From positions 1 through 36,967 of the IMG/VR virus record IMGVR_UViG_3300026518_000663: 36,967 bases of DNA. One strand, written 5' to 3'. Under the pieces are notes generated by a model. It had not been told where the DNA came from. It saw only the letters and a program-made list of their open reading frames with translations, and searched no databases. The DNA is from a virus. The translations under genes and the position numbers were made by a program. Numbering within the stretch: the first letter of the stretch is position 1; every line of letters begins with the position of its first letter. Below are positions 11,509 to 19,916 of the stretch, in pieces.

Positions 11509-12882
11509 ATGATTCGACCATTGTGGAGCGGGGAGGCTGAGCAGTCTGTTCTGGGTGCGCTGCTGTTGGATGACGACGTGTATGACGATGTTGCTGCAGA
11601 AGGTGTCTGCGCAGAGTCGTTTTACGATGCGCGTCACCGCAATATCTGGCGTGCGCTGAGTGCGCTGCGTGAGCGTAATGAGCCGCTGGACGTGGTGACG
11701 GCAGTTGAGCAGCTTGAGGGCGCTCAGCTGCTGGATAAGTCGGGCGGTGCTGGGTATCTCAGTCGACTGGTTGATTTGACGCCGTCCGTTGACAACGTTA
11801 TCGCCTATGCGCGGATTGTCCGTGAGCGTGAGATTGAGCGGGTTTACCTGGTGGCGGCTCAGGATATGTTGCAAGTGCTGCAGTCGGATGCCTATGACGA
11901 TCATGCGTCGCGTGTGGCTCAGTTGCAGACGATTCTGGCAGGCACTGAGCGTGATGAGCGTGCGAGCACGATGCAGTGCCTGAAGGAGGTGATGTTGTCT
12001 GTGCGCGATGCTGCGGATGCGGCGTTCAACGGTAACGAGATTACGGGGTTGCGCACTGGCTTTAAGCATGTGGATTATCGGCTTGGCGGTATGCAGCCCG
12101 CCGATCTGATTATCATTGGTGCTCGCCCTGGCATGGGTAAGACGGCGTATATCACGAACATACTGCGCAGTGTTGCTCTTGAGCAGGGTGTGAACTCGTT
12201 GGTGTTCAGTTTGGAGATGCCTAACGTTCAGTTGGGGCAGCGGATGATTGCGGCGCAGGGTAAGGTGAATCTTGGGTTGATCAAGTCGGGCAAGGCGTTT
12301 GGCATCGATGAGCAGGCTGCTCGGTTTGGTGCAGCGATGACGACGTATGTTCAGCAGGCGCCAGAGCGTGTCTGGTTCGATGATGAGGCGTCGTTGCCGA
12401 TTAGCGAGCTGGTTGCACGGGCGAAGCGTTTGGATCGTCAGCATCGGTTGGGGTTGGTTGTGGTTGATCATGTTGGTTTGGTGGAATCGACTCTGAAGAC
12501 TGAGAACGAGTCGCAGTGTATATCGCAGGTGACGCGGGCGTTGAAGAAGCTGGCGAAGCAATTGCAGTGCCCTGTGATAGCGCTGTCGCAGGTGAATCGC
12601 GAGTGTGAAAAGCGGGCGAATAAGCGGCCTATCTTGTCAGATTTGAGAGGCTCGGGGGCGATTGAGCAGGATGCAGATGTGATTCAGTTTCTGTATCGAG
12701 ACGAGTACTACAACGAGAATACAGATCAGCCGGGGCAGATCGAGGTGATTAGTGCGAAGGTGCGTTCTGGTGAGCGGGGGGTTGATTATCTGACGTGGAA
12801 TGGCGCGTATCAGCGCATGGATACAAGGGAGTTTCAGCCGGTTGAGTCTGAGCAGGAGAGAGCATCGGGGGATTTTGTATGA
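11509..12882 (+). CDS. dnaB: Replicative DNA helicase, DnaB family
   Basis: The 457-residue product has the DnaB N-terminal domain beginning EAEQSVLGALLLDDDVYDD, Walker A GARPGMGKT (204-212), Walker B VVVDHVG around Asp320, and SQVNRECEKRANKRP followed by LSDLRGSGAIEQDADVI. These are the classic DnaB motifs. It is a full-length hexameric helicase that unwinds DNA at the phage fork, loaded by the gene just upstream. Two bases separate the preceding stop from its ATG, and its own stop overlaps the next start. Confidence 0.96.
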   Translation: MIRPLWSGEAEQSVLGALLLDDDVYDDVAAEGVCAESFYDARHRNIWRALSALRERNEPLDVVTAVEQLEGAQLLDKSGGAGYLSRLVDLTPSVDNVIAYARIVREREIERVYLVAAQDMLQVLQSDAYDDHASRVAQLQTILAGTERDERASTMQCLKEVMLSVRDAADAAFNGNEITGLRTGFKHVDYRLGGMQPADLIIIGARPGMGKTAYITNILRSVALEQGVNSLVFSLEMPNVQLGQRMIAAQGKVNLGLIKSGKAFGIDEQAARFGAAMTTYVQQAPERVWFDDEASLPISELVARAKRLDRQHRLGLVVVDHVGLVESTLKTENESQCISQVTRALKKLAKQLQCPVIALSQVNRECEKRANKRPILSDLRGSGAIEQDADVIQFLYRDEYYNENTDQPGQIEVISAKVRSGERGVDYLTWNGAYQRMDTREFQPVESEQERASGDFV

Positions 12883-13274
12883 CCAAGCGAGTATTAAACC
12901 GGGAGCAGCGTCGTGAGCTTGAGGGCTGTCTGGCTACGTGGGCGGAGTGGTCGCGGACTGGTCTGGGTGGGTATGTGTCCGCTCAGCTGGATGGTGTGCG
13001 CTCGGGTGAGTTTCAGTCGTCGGTGCCGGTGCCGCCTTCTGTGGATGCGGTTGAGTCTGTGTTGTCTCGTATGTCTCAGGAGTATTGCGACGGTCGTGAC
13101 TTCATCGTTTGGCTCTGGCTTGAGTCAAACGTGAGTCTGACGAAAGCGGAGCGGTGTAAGGTGCTGCGTGTGCATGTGAGCACGTATGACCGCATGGAGG
13201 ATCGCGCTTATGTGTGGATCTGGAATGGTGTGGTGGATCACGGCATTATCGTAGGAAAAAAATTAGCGGCGTAA
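12879..13274 (+). CDS. Antiterminator Q-like late regulator
   Basis: The 131-residue product contains CLATWAEWSRTGLGGYV near the N-terminus and ends with a helix-turn-helix-like region (LTKAERCKVLRVHVSTYDRM then AYVWIWNG). 'W..W.R.G.G..' followed by a sigma-region-4-like helix-turn-helix is the pattern of small Q-type antiterminators. The position, last in the rightward early operon and just before a terminator-rich gap and the lysis genes, supports this. Confidence 0.72.
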   Translation: MTKRVLNREQRRELEGCLATWAEWSRTGLGGYVSAQLDGVRSGEFQSSVPVPPSVDAVESVLSRMSQEYCDGRDFIVWLWLESNVSLTKAERCKVLRVHVSTYDRMEDRAYVWIWNGVVDHGIIVGKKLAA

Positions 13275-13390
13275 CTGTCTGATTATTAAGGGGTTGTTGT
13301 TTTCTTGATTACTACGTTCGAAAAAAGTGCTTGTAAACGTGACCGTTTTCAGGAAAATGCTACCTAGCGTCAGATAACGCGCTCAGAAGA

Positions 13391-13421
13391 AAGGCCCGGT
13401 CAGAAATGGTTGGGCCTTTTT
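13391..13421 (+). terminator. Rho-independent terminator
   Basis: AAGGCCC (13391-13397) pairs with GGGCCTT (13412-13418), followed by TTTTC. It closes the rightward early operon and is a plausible target for Q-like antitermination. Confidence 0.82.
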
Positions 13422-13473
13422 CGTTTCTGGTTGTACGTTTTCTGGGGTCTTTCTCTGGTTGAGTAACTGTCTT

Positions 13474-13499
13474 GCCCCGGCTTTCGTCGGGGCTTTTTT
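13474..13499 (+). terminator. Rho-independent terminator before the lysis genes
   Basis: GCCCCG (13474-13479) pairs with CGGGGC (13488-13493), followed by six T. It lies only 16 bases before the endolysin start, so late transcripts must pass it. Confidence 0.85.
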
Positions 13500-13515
13500 A
13501 TTTCTGGGGTTTGTT

Positions 13516-14031
13516 ATGGCTGACTTTGATCGCGCATTCTCTCGAATGCTGCTGAACGAAGGTGGCCTTGTTTTGCATACCGTGGCGGGTGATCGCGGCG
13601 GTATGACGTTCGGTGGTATTGCTCGTAAGTTTCACCCGTCATGGGGTGGCTGGGTCATTATCGATACTGCCGGGGCGCACGATCCTCGGCTTACTGATCT
13701 GGTTCAGAGTTTTTATCGCGTTAATTTCTGGGATCGCATCGGCGGCAATGGTCTGCACAGTGATGTGGTCGCGTTCTCGGTATTTGATTTTGCCGTGAAC
13801 GCTGGCGTTAAAACGTCCGTGAGGCTGGCGCAGTTGGCAGTGAATGAATCTGCCGATGGCATCATGGGGCCGCAAACGCAGAAGGCGTTGAATACCTGTG
13901 ATGCTGAATTGTTTGAATACCGCTTTGCCCTGGCAAAGATCACGCGTTATGCCCAGATCGTTACCCGCGACCGTTCGCAGGGTAAGTTCTTACTGGGCTG
14001 GGTTAATCGAACTATCAACGGGGTGCAATGA
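13516..14031 (+). CDS. Endolysin, GH108 muramidase with PG-binding domain
   Basis: Starting at ATG 13516 the product is 171 residues and begins MADFDRAFSRMLLNEGG. The Glu in LLNEGG is the expected catalytic acid of GH108, and GGMTFGGIA follows. The second half (SADGIMGPQTQKALN) resembles the PG_binding_3 domain. It should cut the glycan backbone of peptidoglycan. No signal peptide is visible, so it probably needs a holin. A longer frame from 13459 would begin before the terminator and is rejected. Confidence 0.9.
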   Translation: MADFDRAFSRMLLNEGGLVLHTVAGDRGGMTFGGIARKFHPSWGGWVIIDTAGAHDPRLTDLVQSFYRVNFWDRIGGNGLHSDVVAFSVFDFAVNAGVKTSVRLAQLAVNESADGIMGPQTQKALNTCDAELFEYRFALAKITRYAQIVTRDRSQGKFLLGWVNRTINGVQ

Positions 14032-14450
14032 TGCGTGGCTTTGGTCAGTTAGTCAGTGCGGTTGGTGGTGTCATTGATGATCTGGTTACGTCTGATGAAG
14101 AGCGCCTGAGGGTTGCGCTGAAAGAGAAACAGATAGACGCGAGTCTGCTTCTGGGTCAGATGGAAGTGAATAAGGCAGAAGCGCAGCATAAGTCTGTATT
14201 GGTGGCTGGCTGGCGTCCTGCGATTGGTTGGGTTGGTGCGTTGGCGTTGGCTTATCAGTTTATCGTGTACCCGTTACTGGTGTGGGGTTGGTCGTTGCTT
14301 CAGGCGACGGGTGTTGTGCCTGCTGAGGTATCTGCACCACCGGTACTGCCTACCGATGCACTCTGGGTGATTGTGTCGGGTATGTTGGGCATTGGCGCAA
14401 TGCGTTCGCATGACAAGCGCAAGGGTGTATCGACGGAGCGTTTCAAATGA
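14028..14450 (+). CDS. 3TM-type holin
   Basis: The 140-residue product has a charged N-terminal helix, then hydrophobic segments in GWRPAIGWVGALALAYQFIV, a second at about 84-93, and a third in ALWVIVSGMLGIGAMRS. The GWRP motif and the 'GIGAMRS..K' ending are typical of the holin-of-3TMs family. It starts with two adjacent Met codons and overlaps the endolysin stop. Confidence 0.85.
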   Translation: MMRGFGQLVSAVGGVIDDLVTSDEERLRVALKEKQIDASLLLGQMEVNKAEAQHKSVLVAGWRPAIGWVGALALAYQFIVYPLLVWGWSLLQATGVVPAEVSAPPVLPTDALWVIVSGMLGIGAMRSHDKRKGVSTERFK

Positions 14451-14695
14451 GCCATCCAGTAACTGACGCGATTGCGGAGCGTGCTGCCTCGGTCGCCTCT
14501 TATGGTGCGAGCGGTGTAGTTGCAGCAACGGGTTTTACTATGCAGGAAGCGTTTGGATTTATAGGTGTTGCCCTGGCGGGTGCCACGTTCGCTGTGAATT
14601 GGTATTACAAGCAGCGTCATCTCAATATCGCTGAGCGTGAGCAGGCCCGGAAAGAGTGGGCTTCGATGGCGCGGCAGCGCGATGATGTTAACTGA
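14447..14695 (+). CDS. HP1-like (class II) holin or lysis accessory membrane protein
   Basis: The 82-residue product has a central membrane segment (about residues 33-53), then NWYYKQRHLNIAEREQ. This 'F..NWYYK..HL.I.ER' tail is typical of small class II holins. With the 3TM holin just upstream, one of the two may be an antiholin. No Rz/Rz1 pair was identified. Confidence 0.72.
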   Translation: MSHPVTDAIAERAASVASYGASGVVAATGFTMQEAFGFIGVALAGATFAVNWYYKQRHLNIAEREQARKEWASMARQRDDVN

Positions 14696-15108
14696 TGGCG
14701 GCGCGTGCTCCGACATTCTGTCGTCATCCGGGTTGTGGGGAGTTGGTTCGATCAGGTTATTGCGATACGCATAAGCCTGCTGAGCGTGCTGATCGCCTGG
14801 CTGGCCAGCGGGATTACAACAAGCGCCGCGCTGAGTCTGACTCGTTGTACGGTACGCAGCGCTGGCGCAAGTTAAGTGTTGCATTTAAGCGGCGGCATCC
14901 ATGCTGCTCTGAGTGTGAGCGCAACGGACTGACGCGACCGTCTGAGATTGTTGACCACATTGTTCCAGCTAAAGAGGATCTGTCTTTGTTCTGGGATTGG
15001 AAGAACCTCCGTGCTCTCTGCCACGACTGTCACAACAAGATCGGTCGTAAGGTTCGTGGTGTCGGTCAAGGTGTCGTGATCGATGGTGAGTTTGATCGTG
15101 TGGGCTGA
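14695..15108 (+). CDS. HNH endonuclease
   Basis: The 137-residue product has an N-terminal zinc ribbon (FCRHPGCGELV) and an HNH domain: CCSECERNG, VDHIVP, then WDWKNLRALCHDCHNK. The His in DHI, the Asn in KNLRAL and the CxxC pairs are present. HNH proteins next to terminase genes are needed for cos cleavage in HK97-like phages, which fits this position. Confidence 0.92.
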   Translation: MAARAPTFCRHPGCGELVRSGYCDTHKPAERADRLAGQRDYNKRRAESDSLYGTQRWRKLSVAFKRRHPCCSECERNGLTRPSEIVDHIVPAKEDLSLFWDWKNLRALCHDCHNKIGRKVRGVGQGVVIDGEFDRVG

Positions 15109-15263
15109 GGGGAGGGGCGGTCTGAATCCTTCCAGCCCTGAAAATCCGCGAACGAAGAGGGAACACTCCGTGTGAGATTTCTAATTTTAAGGGGGGGGGG
15201 TTAAACGGCATTCTGCCTTTGCCTCTGCTCCGGTCAAGTTGCTGGGGTGCCAGTGACGAGAAT
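15109..15263 (+). other. Probable cos (packaging) region
   Basis: This stretch between the HNH gene and the small terminase has no gene. It contains a purine-rich block (AGAGGGAACACTCC), an AT-rich stretch, and a run of ten G at 15191-15200. This organisation just before a P27-type terminase is typical of cos regions in HK97-type phages. The exact nick positions cannot be read from the sequence. Confidence 0.55.
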
Positions 15264-15290
15264 AGCCCGGCGATCTGCTGGGCTTTTTTG
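15264..15290 (+). terminator. Rho-independent terminator before the terminase genes
   Basis: AGCCC (15264-15268) pairs with GGGCT (15280-15284), followed by TTTTTTG. It lies 15 bases before the small terminase start. Confidence 0.75.
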
Positions 15291-15304
15291 TATCTGAGGT
15301 ATGT

Positions 15305-15778
15305 ATGGCTGAAAGTAAAAAAGCAGCCGTCGTGCCGCTGGAGCCTAAAAAATCCGCGACAACTCAAAACGCTGCAGGCTCTCAGCAGGCTGGCGGTGAT
15401 GAGTTGTATCAGGGTGTTGTGTCTGGTCTCCCTGATAAACCGAAAGGGTTGAAGGCTAAGGAATCTCAATTCTGGGATGAGTTCGGTCAGAAGCTCGTTG
15501 ACATGGGTGTTCTGTCTGAAGTCGATCTCTCTGTATTTCACCGCTACGTGGTGACGTACATTGAGTGGCAGCACTGGAATACCAAGTGTCAGAAGGGAGG
15601 CGGTGAGGCTTCTATTCAGACCTTTGCCACGGGTGCCCGTCAGATGTCTGTTGAGGCGATTATGCGCAAGCAGGCCGCTGAGCTATTGCTGAAGCTCGAG
15701 GGTCAATTGGGTCTGACGCCTCGGGCGCGTCAGGCGATCAAGATAGAAAATCCGAATCAAGGGATGCTTGATCTATGA
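15305..15778 (+). CDS. terS: Terminase small subunit, P27 family
   Basis: The 157-residue product has a low-complexity N-terminus, then PKGLKAKESQFWDEF and DLSVFHRYV, and ends LGLTPRARQAIKIEN. 'L...E..FW.......L...D......Y' with a 'LGLTP..R' ending is the P27 small terminase signature. It recognises the packaging site and feeds DNA to the large subunit, whose start overlaps its stop. Confidence 0.9.
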   Translation: MAESKKAAVVPLEPKKSATTQNAAGSQQAGGDELYQGVVSGLPDKPKGLKAKESQFWDEFGQKLVDMGVLSEVDLSVFHRYVVTYIEWQHWNTKCQKGGGEASIQTFATGARQMSVEAIMRKQAAELLLKLEGQLGLTPRARQAIKIENPNQGMLDL

Positions 15779-17496
15779 CAACCGCAACGGTCAAGGCTGT
15801 GCCTGCCGTTGATCTGGGTCGCAAGTATCTCGATATGGCGTATCAGTACGCCGCTGACGTTCGTGATGAAAAGATACCCGCTTGCAAGTGGGTAAGACTG
15901 GCGGTTAAGCGCTGGTATTCAGATCTCGAAACCGGCGGTGATCGCGGCCTGTATTTCGACGAAAACGCCGCTGCTCGGGTATTCCGGTTTTCTGGTTACT
16001 GTCGTCAGTATGAGGGTGAATATGCTGGCCTGCCGCTGGAGCTTGAAGGCTGGCAGTGTTTCATCATCGCCAACGTATTCGGTTGGATGCGTGCTGATGG
16101 TCGTCGTCGGTTCCGGATCGTCTACGAAAAGGTAGCGCGAAAGAACGGCAAATCGACCAAGCTAGCATTCATTGCAAATTACGGCCTGTTGGCTGATGGC
16201 GAAGGTGGTCCGCGTGTTTACTCCGCAGCGACCAAACGCGATCAGGCCAAAGAGTTGTATGACGCCGCTCTGGCCATGTTGGAGCAGAGCCCGAAACTCA
16301 GCAGCATGATACGTGCCTACGCTGACCGGGTTGTCTGCCCTAAAAACCGTGGCCGGTTGCAGGCACTGAGTAAAGACAGCAAGTCGATGGACGGCCTCAA
16401 CGTCCATTATGGCGTCATCGACGAACTGCATGCGCACCCAACGTCAGCGGTATGGGATGTGATCAAATCGGCGCGTGGCGCTCGAAAACAGCCGCTGATC
16501 TGGGCGATTACAACAGAGGGTTATATCCCCGACGGCGTAGACAGTGATCAGCAGGACTACGCTCAGCGAGTGCTTGAACGTGCCGTTGAAGATGACGACT
16601 ACTTCGCAATCATTTACACGCTGGATGACCCTGAAAAATGGGACGACGAATCAGAGTGGATTAAGGCAAATCCAAACTGGGGTGTGTCGGTTGATCCTGA
16701 CGACATGCGTCAGCAGTGCCGAATGGCCAAAGAGATCCCGACGGAACGCATTGAGTTTTTGACGAAAAAGCTGAATGTCCGTGTGCGCGGTGAGGCTAAG
16801 TGGATGAACCTTGAAAAGTTCAAACTCTGCGAGGCCGACTACGACGACCAGGCACCATGGAACGGCAACGACGAATTTAAAGGCGCAGATGCTTGGGGTG
16901 GTCTTGATCTATCAGCGGTGGAAGACATCACTGCGTTGTCATTCACCATCACCCATAAGAAGAAAACCCGTACATTTGTCCGGGCGTGGTTGCCTCAGGG
17001 TGCTCTGGATCGGCGTCTGGCAAAGGGTGATAAGTCGCTGGAAAAGTTCGTTCTCACTGGACACCTGCAAGTGGTGCCGGGTGAGACCGTCGACTATGAG
17101 TACATAAAGCGAGATCTTAAAACGGCACTGGATTATTTCAACGTCTCGGGCGTTGGCTTCGACCGCTGGAACTCCAACCAGTTGGTCAACGACATGCTGA
17201 ACGATGGTGCGCCAATGATCGAATTCGGTCAGGGCTTTGCCTCCATGTCTACGCCAATGAAGGAACTCATGGTGCGCGTACTGAACGGCACCATCGAATA
17301 CAGCAACCCGCTGCTGTATTGGGCGATGGGTAACCTGGTTGCCGAAATCAACCCGGCGGCTGACATCAAGCCGGATAAATCCAAAATTAAAGAGAAAATT
17401 GACCCCGCAGTGGCACTGATCATGGCGCTTGGCGTAATGATTAAAATGCCGGCGAAAAAGCGGCGGCGGTCGATTTACGCAGATGGTGAACTATGA
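15775..17496 (+). CDS. terL: Terminase large subunit, HK97 type
   Basis: The 573-residue product has Walker A ARKNGKST (around Lys126) and Walker B VIDELH (Asp216, Glu217) in the ATPase half. The nuclease half contains WGGLDLSAVEDITAL with its metal-binding Asp and a later GFDRWNSNQ. This matches the Terminase_1 family of cos-packaging phages. Full length. Confidence 0.95.
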   Translation: MTTATVKAVPAVDLGRKYLDMAYQYAADVRDEKIPACKWVRLAVKRWYSDLETGGDRGLYFDENAAARVFRFSGYCRQYEGEYAGLPLELEGWQCFIIANVFGWMRADGRRRFRIVYEKVARKNGKSTKLAFIANYGLLADGEGGPRVYSAATKRDQAKELYDAALAMLEQSPKLSSMIRAYADRVVCPKNRGRLQALSKDSKSMDGLNVHYGVIDELHAHPTSAVWDVIKSARGARKQPLIWAITTEGYIPDGVDSDQQDYAQRVLERAVEDDDYFAIIYTLDDPEKWDDESEWIKANPNWGVSVDPDDMRQQCRMAKEIPTERIEFLTKKLNVRVRGEAKWMNLEKFKLCEADYDDQAPWNGNDEFKGADAWGGLDLSAVEDITALSFTITHKKKTRTFVRAWLPQGALDRRLAKGDKSLEKFVLTGHLQVVPGETVDYEYIKRDLKTALDYFNVSGVGFDRWNSNQLVNDMLNDGAPMIEFGQGFASMSTPMKELMVRVLNGTIEYSNPLLYWAMGNLVAEINPAADIKPDKSKIKEKIDPAVALIMALGVMIKMPAKKRRRSIYADGEL

Positions 17497-17675
17497 ACCT
17501 GAAACTCCCGAAAATCCGTATCCCGCTCAAGAAAGTGGACCTCATTCTACTGGTCTCACTGGGCCTGATCGGCGGCGGTGTGTATCAGATTCTGGGTTCT
17601 GGTCCTGCGATGCTGGCTGTCGGCATTCTGCTGTTGTTGCTCGGTCTGCTGATGGCTCGCGGGGGTGCTGAATGA
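17493..17675 (+). CDS. Small two-helix membrane protein
   Basis: The 60-residue product has two hydrophobic helices (about 18-35 and 40-55). It overlaps the terminase stop and the portal start by ATGA. Small membrane proteins occur here in other HK97-like phages; function unknown. Confidence 0.65.
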   Translation: MNLKLPKIRIPLKKVDLILLVSLGLIGGGVYQILGSGPAMLAVGILLLLLGLLMARGGAE

Positions 17676-18940
17676 GCCTCTTCGAGGGAATCGGCGCTGG
17701 CCTGAATTTCGATGCCCGGAAGACGGGTGTTGATCCTATTGGATCCCCTGCGGGCCGTGGATTGTTCGGTTTTACGTTTCGCAAGCCGATTGCGGGCGTA
17801 CCAGTCAATGAAGAAAGCGCACTGACGTACTCTGCGGTCTGGGATTGTGTTCGGCTGATCAGTGAGCACATCGCGATGATGCCGCACCGTGTGCATGAGC
17901 AGAAAGGTGAAAAGCGCGAAGTTGCTTCAGGCCACGCGGTTGATCATCTGCTGTACCGTCAGGCGAATCCAGAGACCAATGCATTCGATTTTAAACAGTC
18001 GCTCATCGCGGCTGCATTGCTTGGCGGTAACGGCCTGGCAGAGATTGATCGTGTCCGCAGTGGTGAGCCCGGTGCGCTCTGGCAAATTGAATGGGATCGC
18101 GTTAACCCAACCCGTGATTCTGCAGGCCGGTTAGTGTACGAAATCAGCAACGGCGGGGCTGCAAATACCTATTTGCGTCCTCAAGACGTGCTGCACCTGA
18201 AAGGCTTCAGCGTTGATGGTGTCGTGGGTCTCAGCCCGATCATGTTTGCAAAACAATGCATCAGCCTTGGCTTGGCAATGGAGCAATTCGCAGCGGCATT
18301 TTTCGGTAACGGCGCCATCCCTGGTGGGGTTATTGAGTGGAAAGACGAAGCTCAGCAGCCAGAAGAATGGGGCCCGGACGCCGCGCGCAACCAGAAAAAG
18401 ACGTGGGCTAAATCGCACCGTGGTGCGGCCAATCATGGCGGCATTGAAATCATGGAGCCTGGCCAGACCTTTAAGGCCATCGGTATTCCGCCAGAGGCCA
18501 GCCAGTTTCTTGAGTCGCGCAAGTTCGGTGTTACTGAAATTTGTCGCTGGTACGGTGTGCCACCACACAAGCTGGCAGACCTTGAGCGCAGCACCAACAG
18601 TAATATCGAAGCGCAGAATATTGAATACGTCACCGATTGTCTGATGCGCTGGGCAGTGCGGTTCGAGCAGGAAGTGAACGCCAAGCTATTGCGTGGCAAC
18701 TACTACAACAAAATCAACTTCAACAGCCTGTTGCGCGGCGACATGAAAACCCGTCAGGAGTATTACAAAACCATGCTGGATCGTGGTGTGTACTCCATTA
18801 ACGACGTGCTGGGCCTTGAGGATCGAAACCCTGTAGATGGCGGTGACCTTCGCATGGTGCCGCTCAACATGGTCAGCCTTGAGCAGGCCGCCAAAAACGG
18901 CAACACCATTCAACAGAAAACAGGAACCGGCAATGATTGA
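17672..18940 (+). CDS. Portal protein, HK97 family
   Basis: The 422-residue product contains ALTYSAVWDCVRLISEHIA near residue 50, LYRQANPETNAFDF, and FGVTEICRWYGVPPHKLAD, all typical of HK97 portals. It forms the dodecameric ring through which DNA enters the head. Full length. Confidence 0.95.
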   Translation: MSLFEGIGAGLNFDARKTGVDPIGSPAGRGLFGFTFRKPIAGVPVNEESALTYSAVWDCVRLISEHIAMMPHRVHEQKGEKREVASGHAVDHLLYRQANPETNAFDFKQSLIAAALLGGNGLAEIDRVRSGEPGALWQIEWDRVNPTRDSAGRLVYEISNGGAANTYLRPQDVLHLKGFSVDGVVGLSPIMFAKQCISLGLAMEQFAAAFFGNGAIPGGVIEWKDEAQQPEEWGPDAARNQKKTWAKSHRGAANHGGIEIMEPGQTFKAIGIPPEASQFLESRKFGVTEICRWYGVPPHKLADLERSTNSNIEAQNIEYVTDCLMRWAVRFEQEVNAKLLRGNYYNKINFNSLLRGDMKTRQEYYKTMLDRGVYSINDVLGLEDRNPVDGGDLRMVPLNMVSLEQAAKNGNTIQQKTGTGND

Positions 18941-19838
18941 ACAAACAGCAGTCTGGGGCATTAGCGCTCTGGGTGAAGGGCAGCTCAAAACGCTCGCGGG
19001 GCTGTTGGCATTAGAGCGATCGGCTAACCCAGATGCGCAGCCGTACGCAGCGATCAGCGCCGGGCCAGTGGCCGATGCAGAGCGCGACGGCCTGCCCGTC
19101 ATGGTGCGTGACAACGTCGCCATCATCCCTGTGCGCGGCATCATGCTGAAGTCGTACCCGTGGCCATCCAACTACGTCAGCAGCACAGCGCATGTGCGTG
19201 CTGCGGTGCGGGCGGCACGACTGGATGCCAGTATTGATCACATCGTGATTTTGTCAGATACACCGGGTGGTGACGTGCGCGGAATGCACGAGCTGACCGA
19301 CGAAATTACCGCAGCGGCGCAAGACAAAACCGTTACGGTGCAGATTGAAGGCACCCTGGCCAGCGCTGGCTACCACATCGCAGCGCCAGCCACTGCGATC
19401 TACGCCAGTCACCGGATGAACACCATCGGCTCTATTGGCGTGCGTACTGTGCTGTGGGATTCCAGCAAAATGTACGACAACGCTGGCATTAAAGTCATTC
19501 CGGTTGACACTGGCCCGCACAAGTCTACAGGTGTCGAAGGCGTGCCCGTCACTGAGGCTCAGCAGGCAGAAGTGCAGCGCGTGGTCGACCAGCTCTATGA
19601 TGAATTTCTGGCCGTCATCATCGCCGGTCGCGGAATCACTGAAAAGGCACTGAAAACCCTGGCCGATGGCCGCAGCTGGTTTGCGCATGAAGCCGAAGGT
19701 TACGGCCTGATCGACGGTATCCAATCACTGGAAACAACCCTCAACGGCCTGACCAAACGCAGCCAGTCACGTACCGGCATGACCCGCGCTCAGGCTGATG
19801 GCCTGTTTGCTGACTTCGAGAAAGTCACAGACAACTAA
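18933..19838 (+). CDS. Prohead protease, S49 (SppA/ClpP-like) family
   Basis: The 301-residue product has the S49 fold with DTPGGDVRGM, catalytic Ser144 in ASAGY, and the probable general base Lys197 in GPHKS. ATG 18933 overlaps the portal end. It replaces the HK97-type protease seen in other phages and should cleave the capsid N-terminal domain during maturation. The C-terminal TRAQADGLFADFE may be a scaffold tail. Confidence 0.92.
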   Translation: MIEQTAVWGISALGEGQLKTLAGLLALERSANPDAQPYAAISAGPVADAERDGLPVMVRDNVAIIPVRGIMLKSYPWPSNYVSSTAHVRAAVRAARLDASIDHIVILSDTPGGDVRGMHELTDEITAAAQDKTVTVQIEGTLASAGYHIAAPATAIYASHRMNTIGSIGVRTVLWDSSKMYDNAGIKVIPVDTGPHKSTGVEGVPVTEAQQAEVQRVVDQLYDEFLAVIIAGRGITEKALKTLADGRSWFAHEAEGYGLIDGIQSLETTLNGLTKRSQSRTGMTRAQADGLFADFEKVTDN

Positions 19839-19916
19839 CTAATCCCCGATTTTACCAACCAGCAACACTGCCATCCGGGCCGGTGGGGCTATCTATACCT
19901 TAAGTAGGAGAAAACC

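Larger units (their letters stand above)
13275..13515 (+). promoter_or_regulatory. Late control gap: terminators but no clear promoter
   Basis: This 241-base gap lies between the Q-like gene and the endolysin, where lambda has its late promoter and terminator. Two strong terminators are visible (listed separately). A convincing promoter was not found: TTGTAA at 13331-13336 has only AAAATG at the right spacing. It could also hold a PrtN-type activator site, but I see no repeated ATTG..GT pattern. Confidence 0.5.

Noticed and set aside
13275-13390. PrtN-type P-box upstream of the lysis genes
   Set aside because: The tandem ATTG..GT pattern is not present clearly enough; only isolated partial matches were seen.
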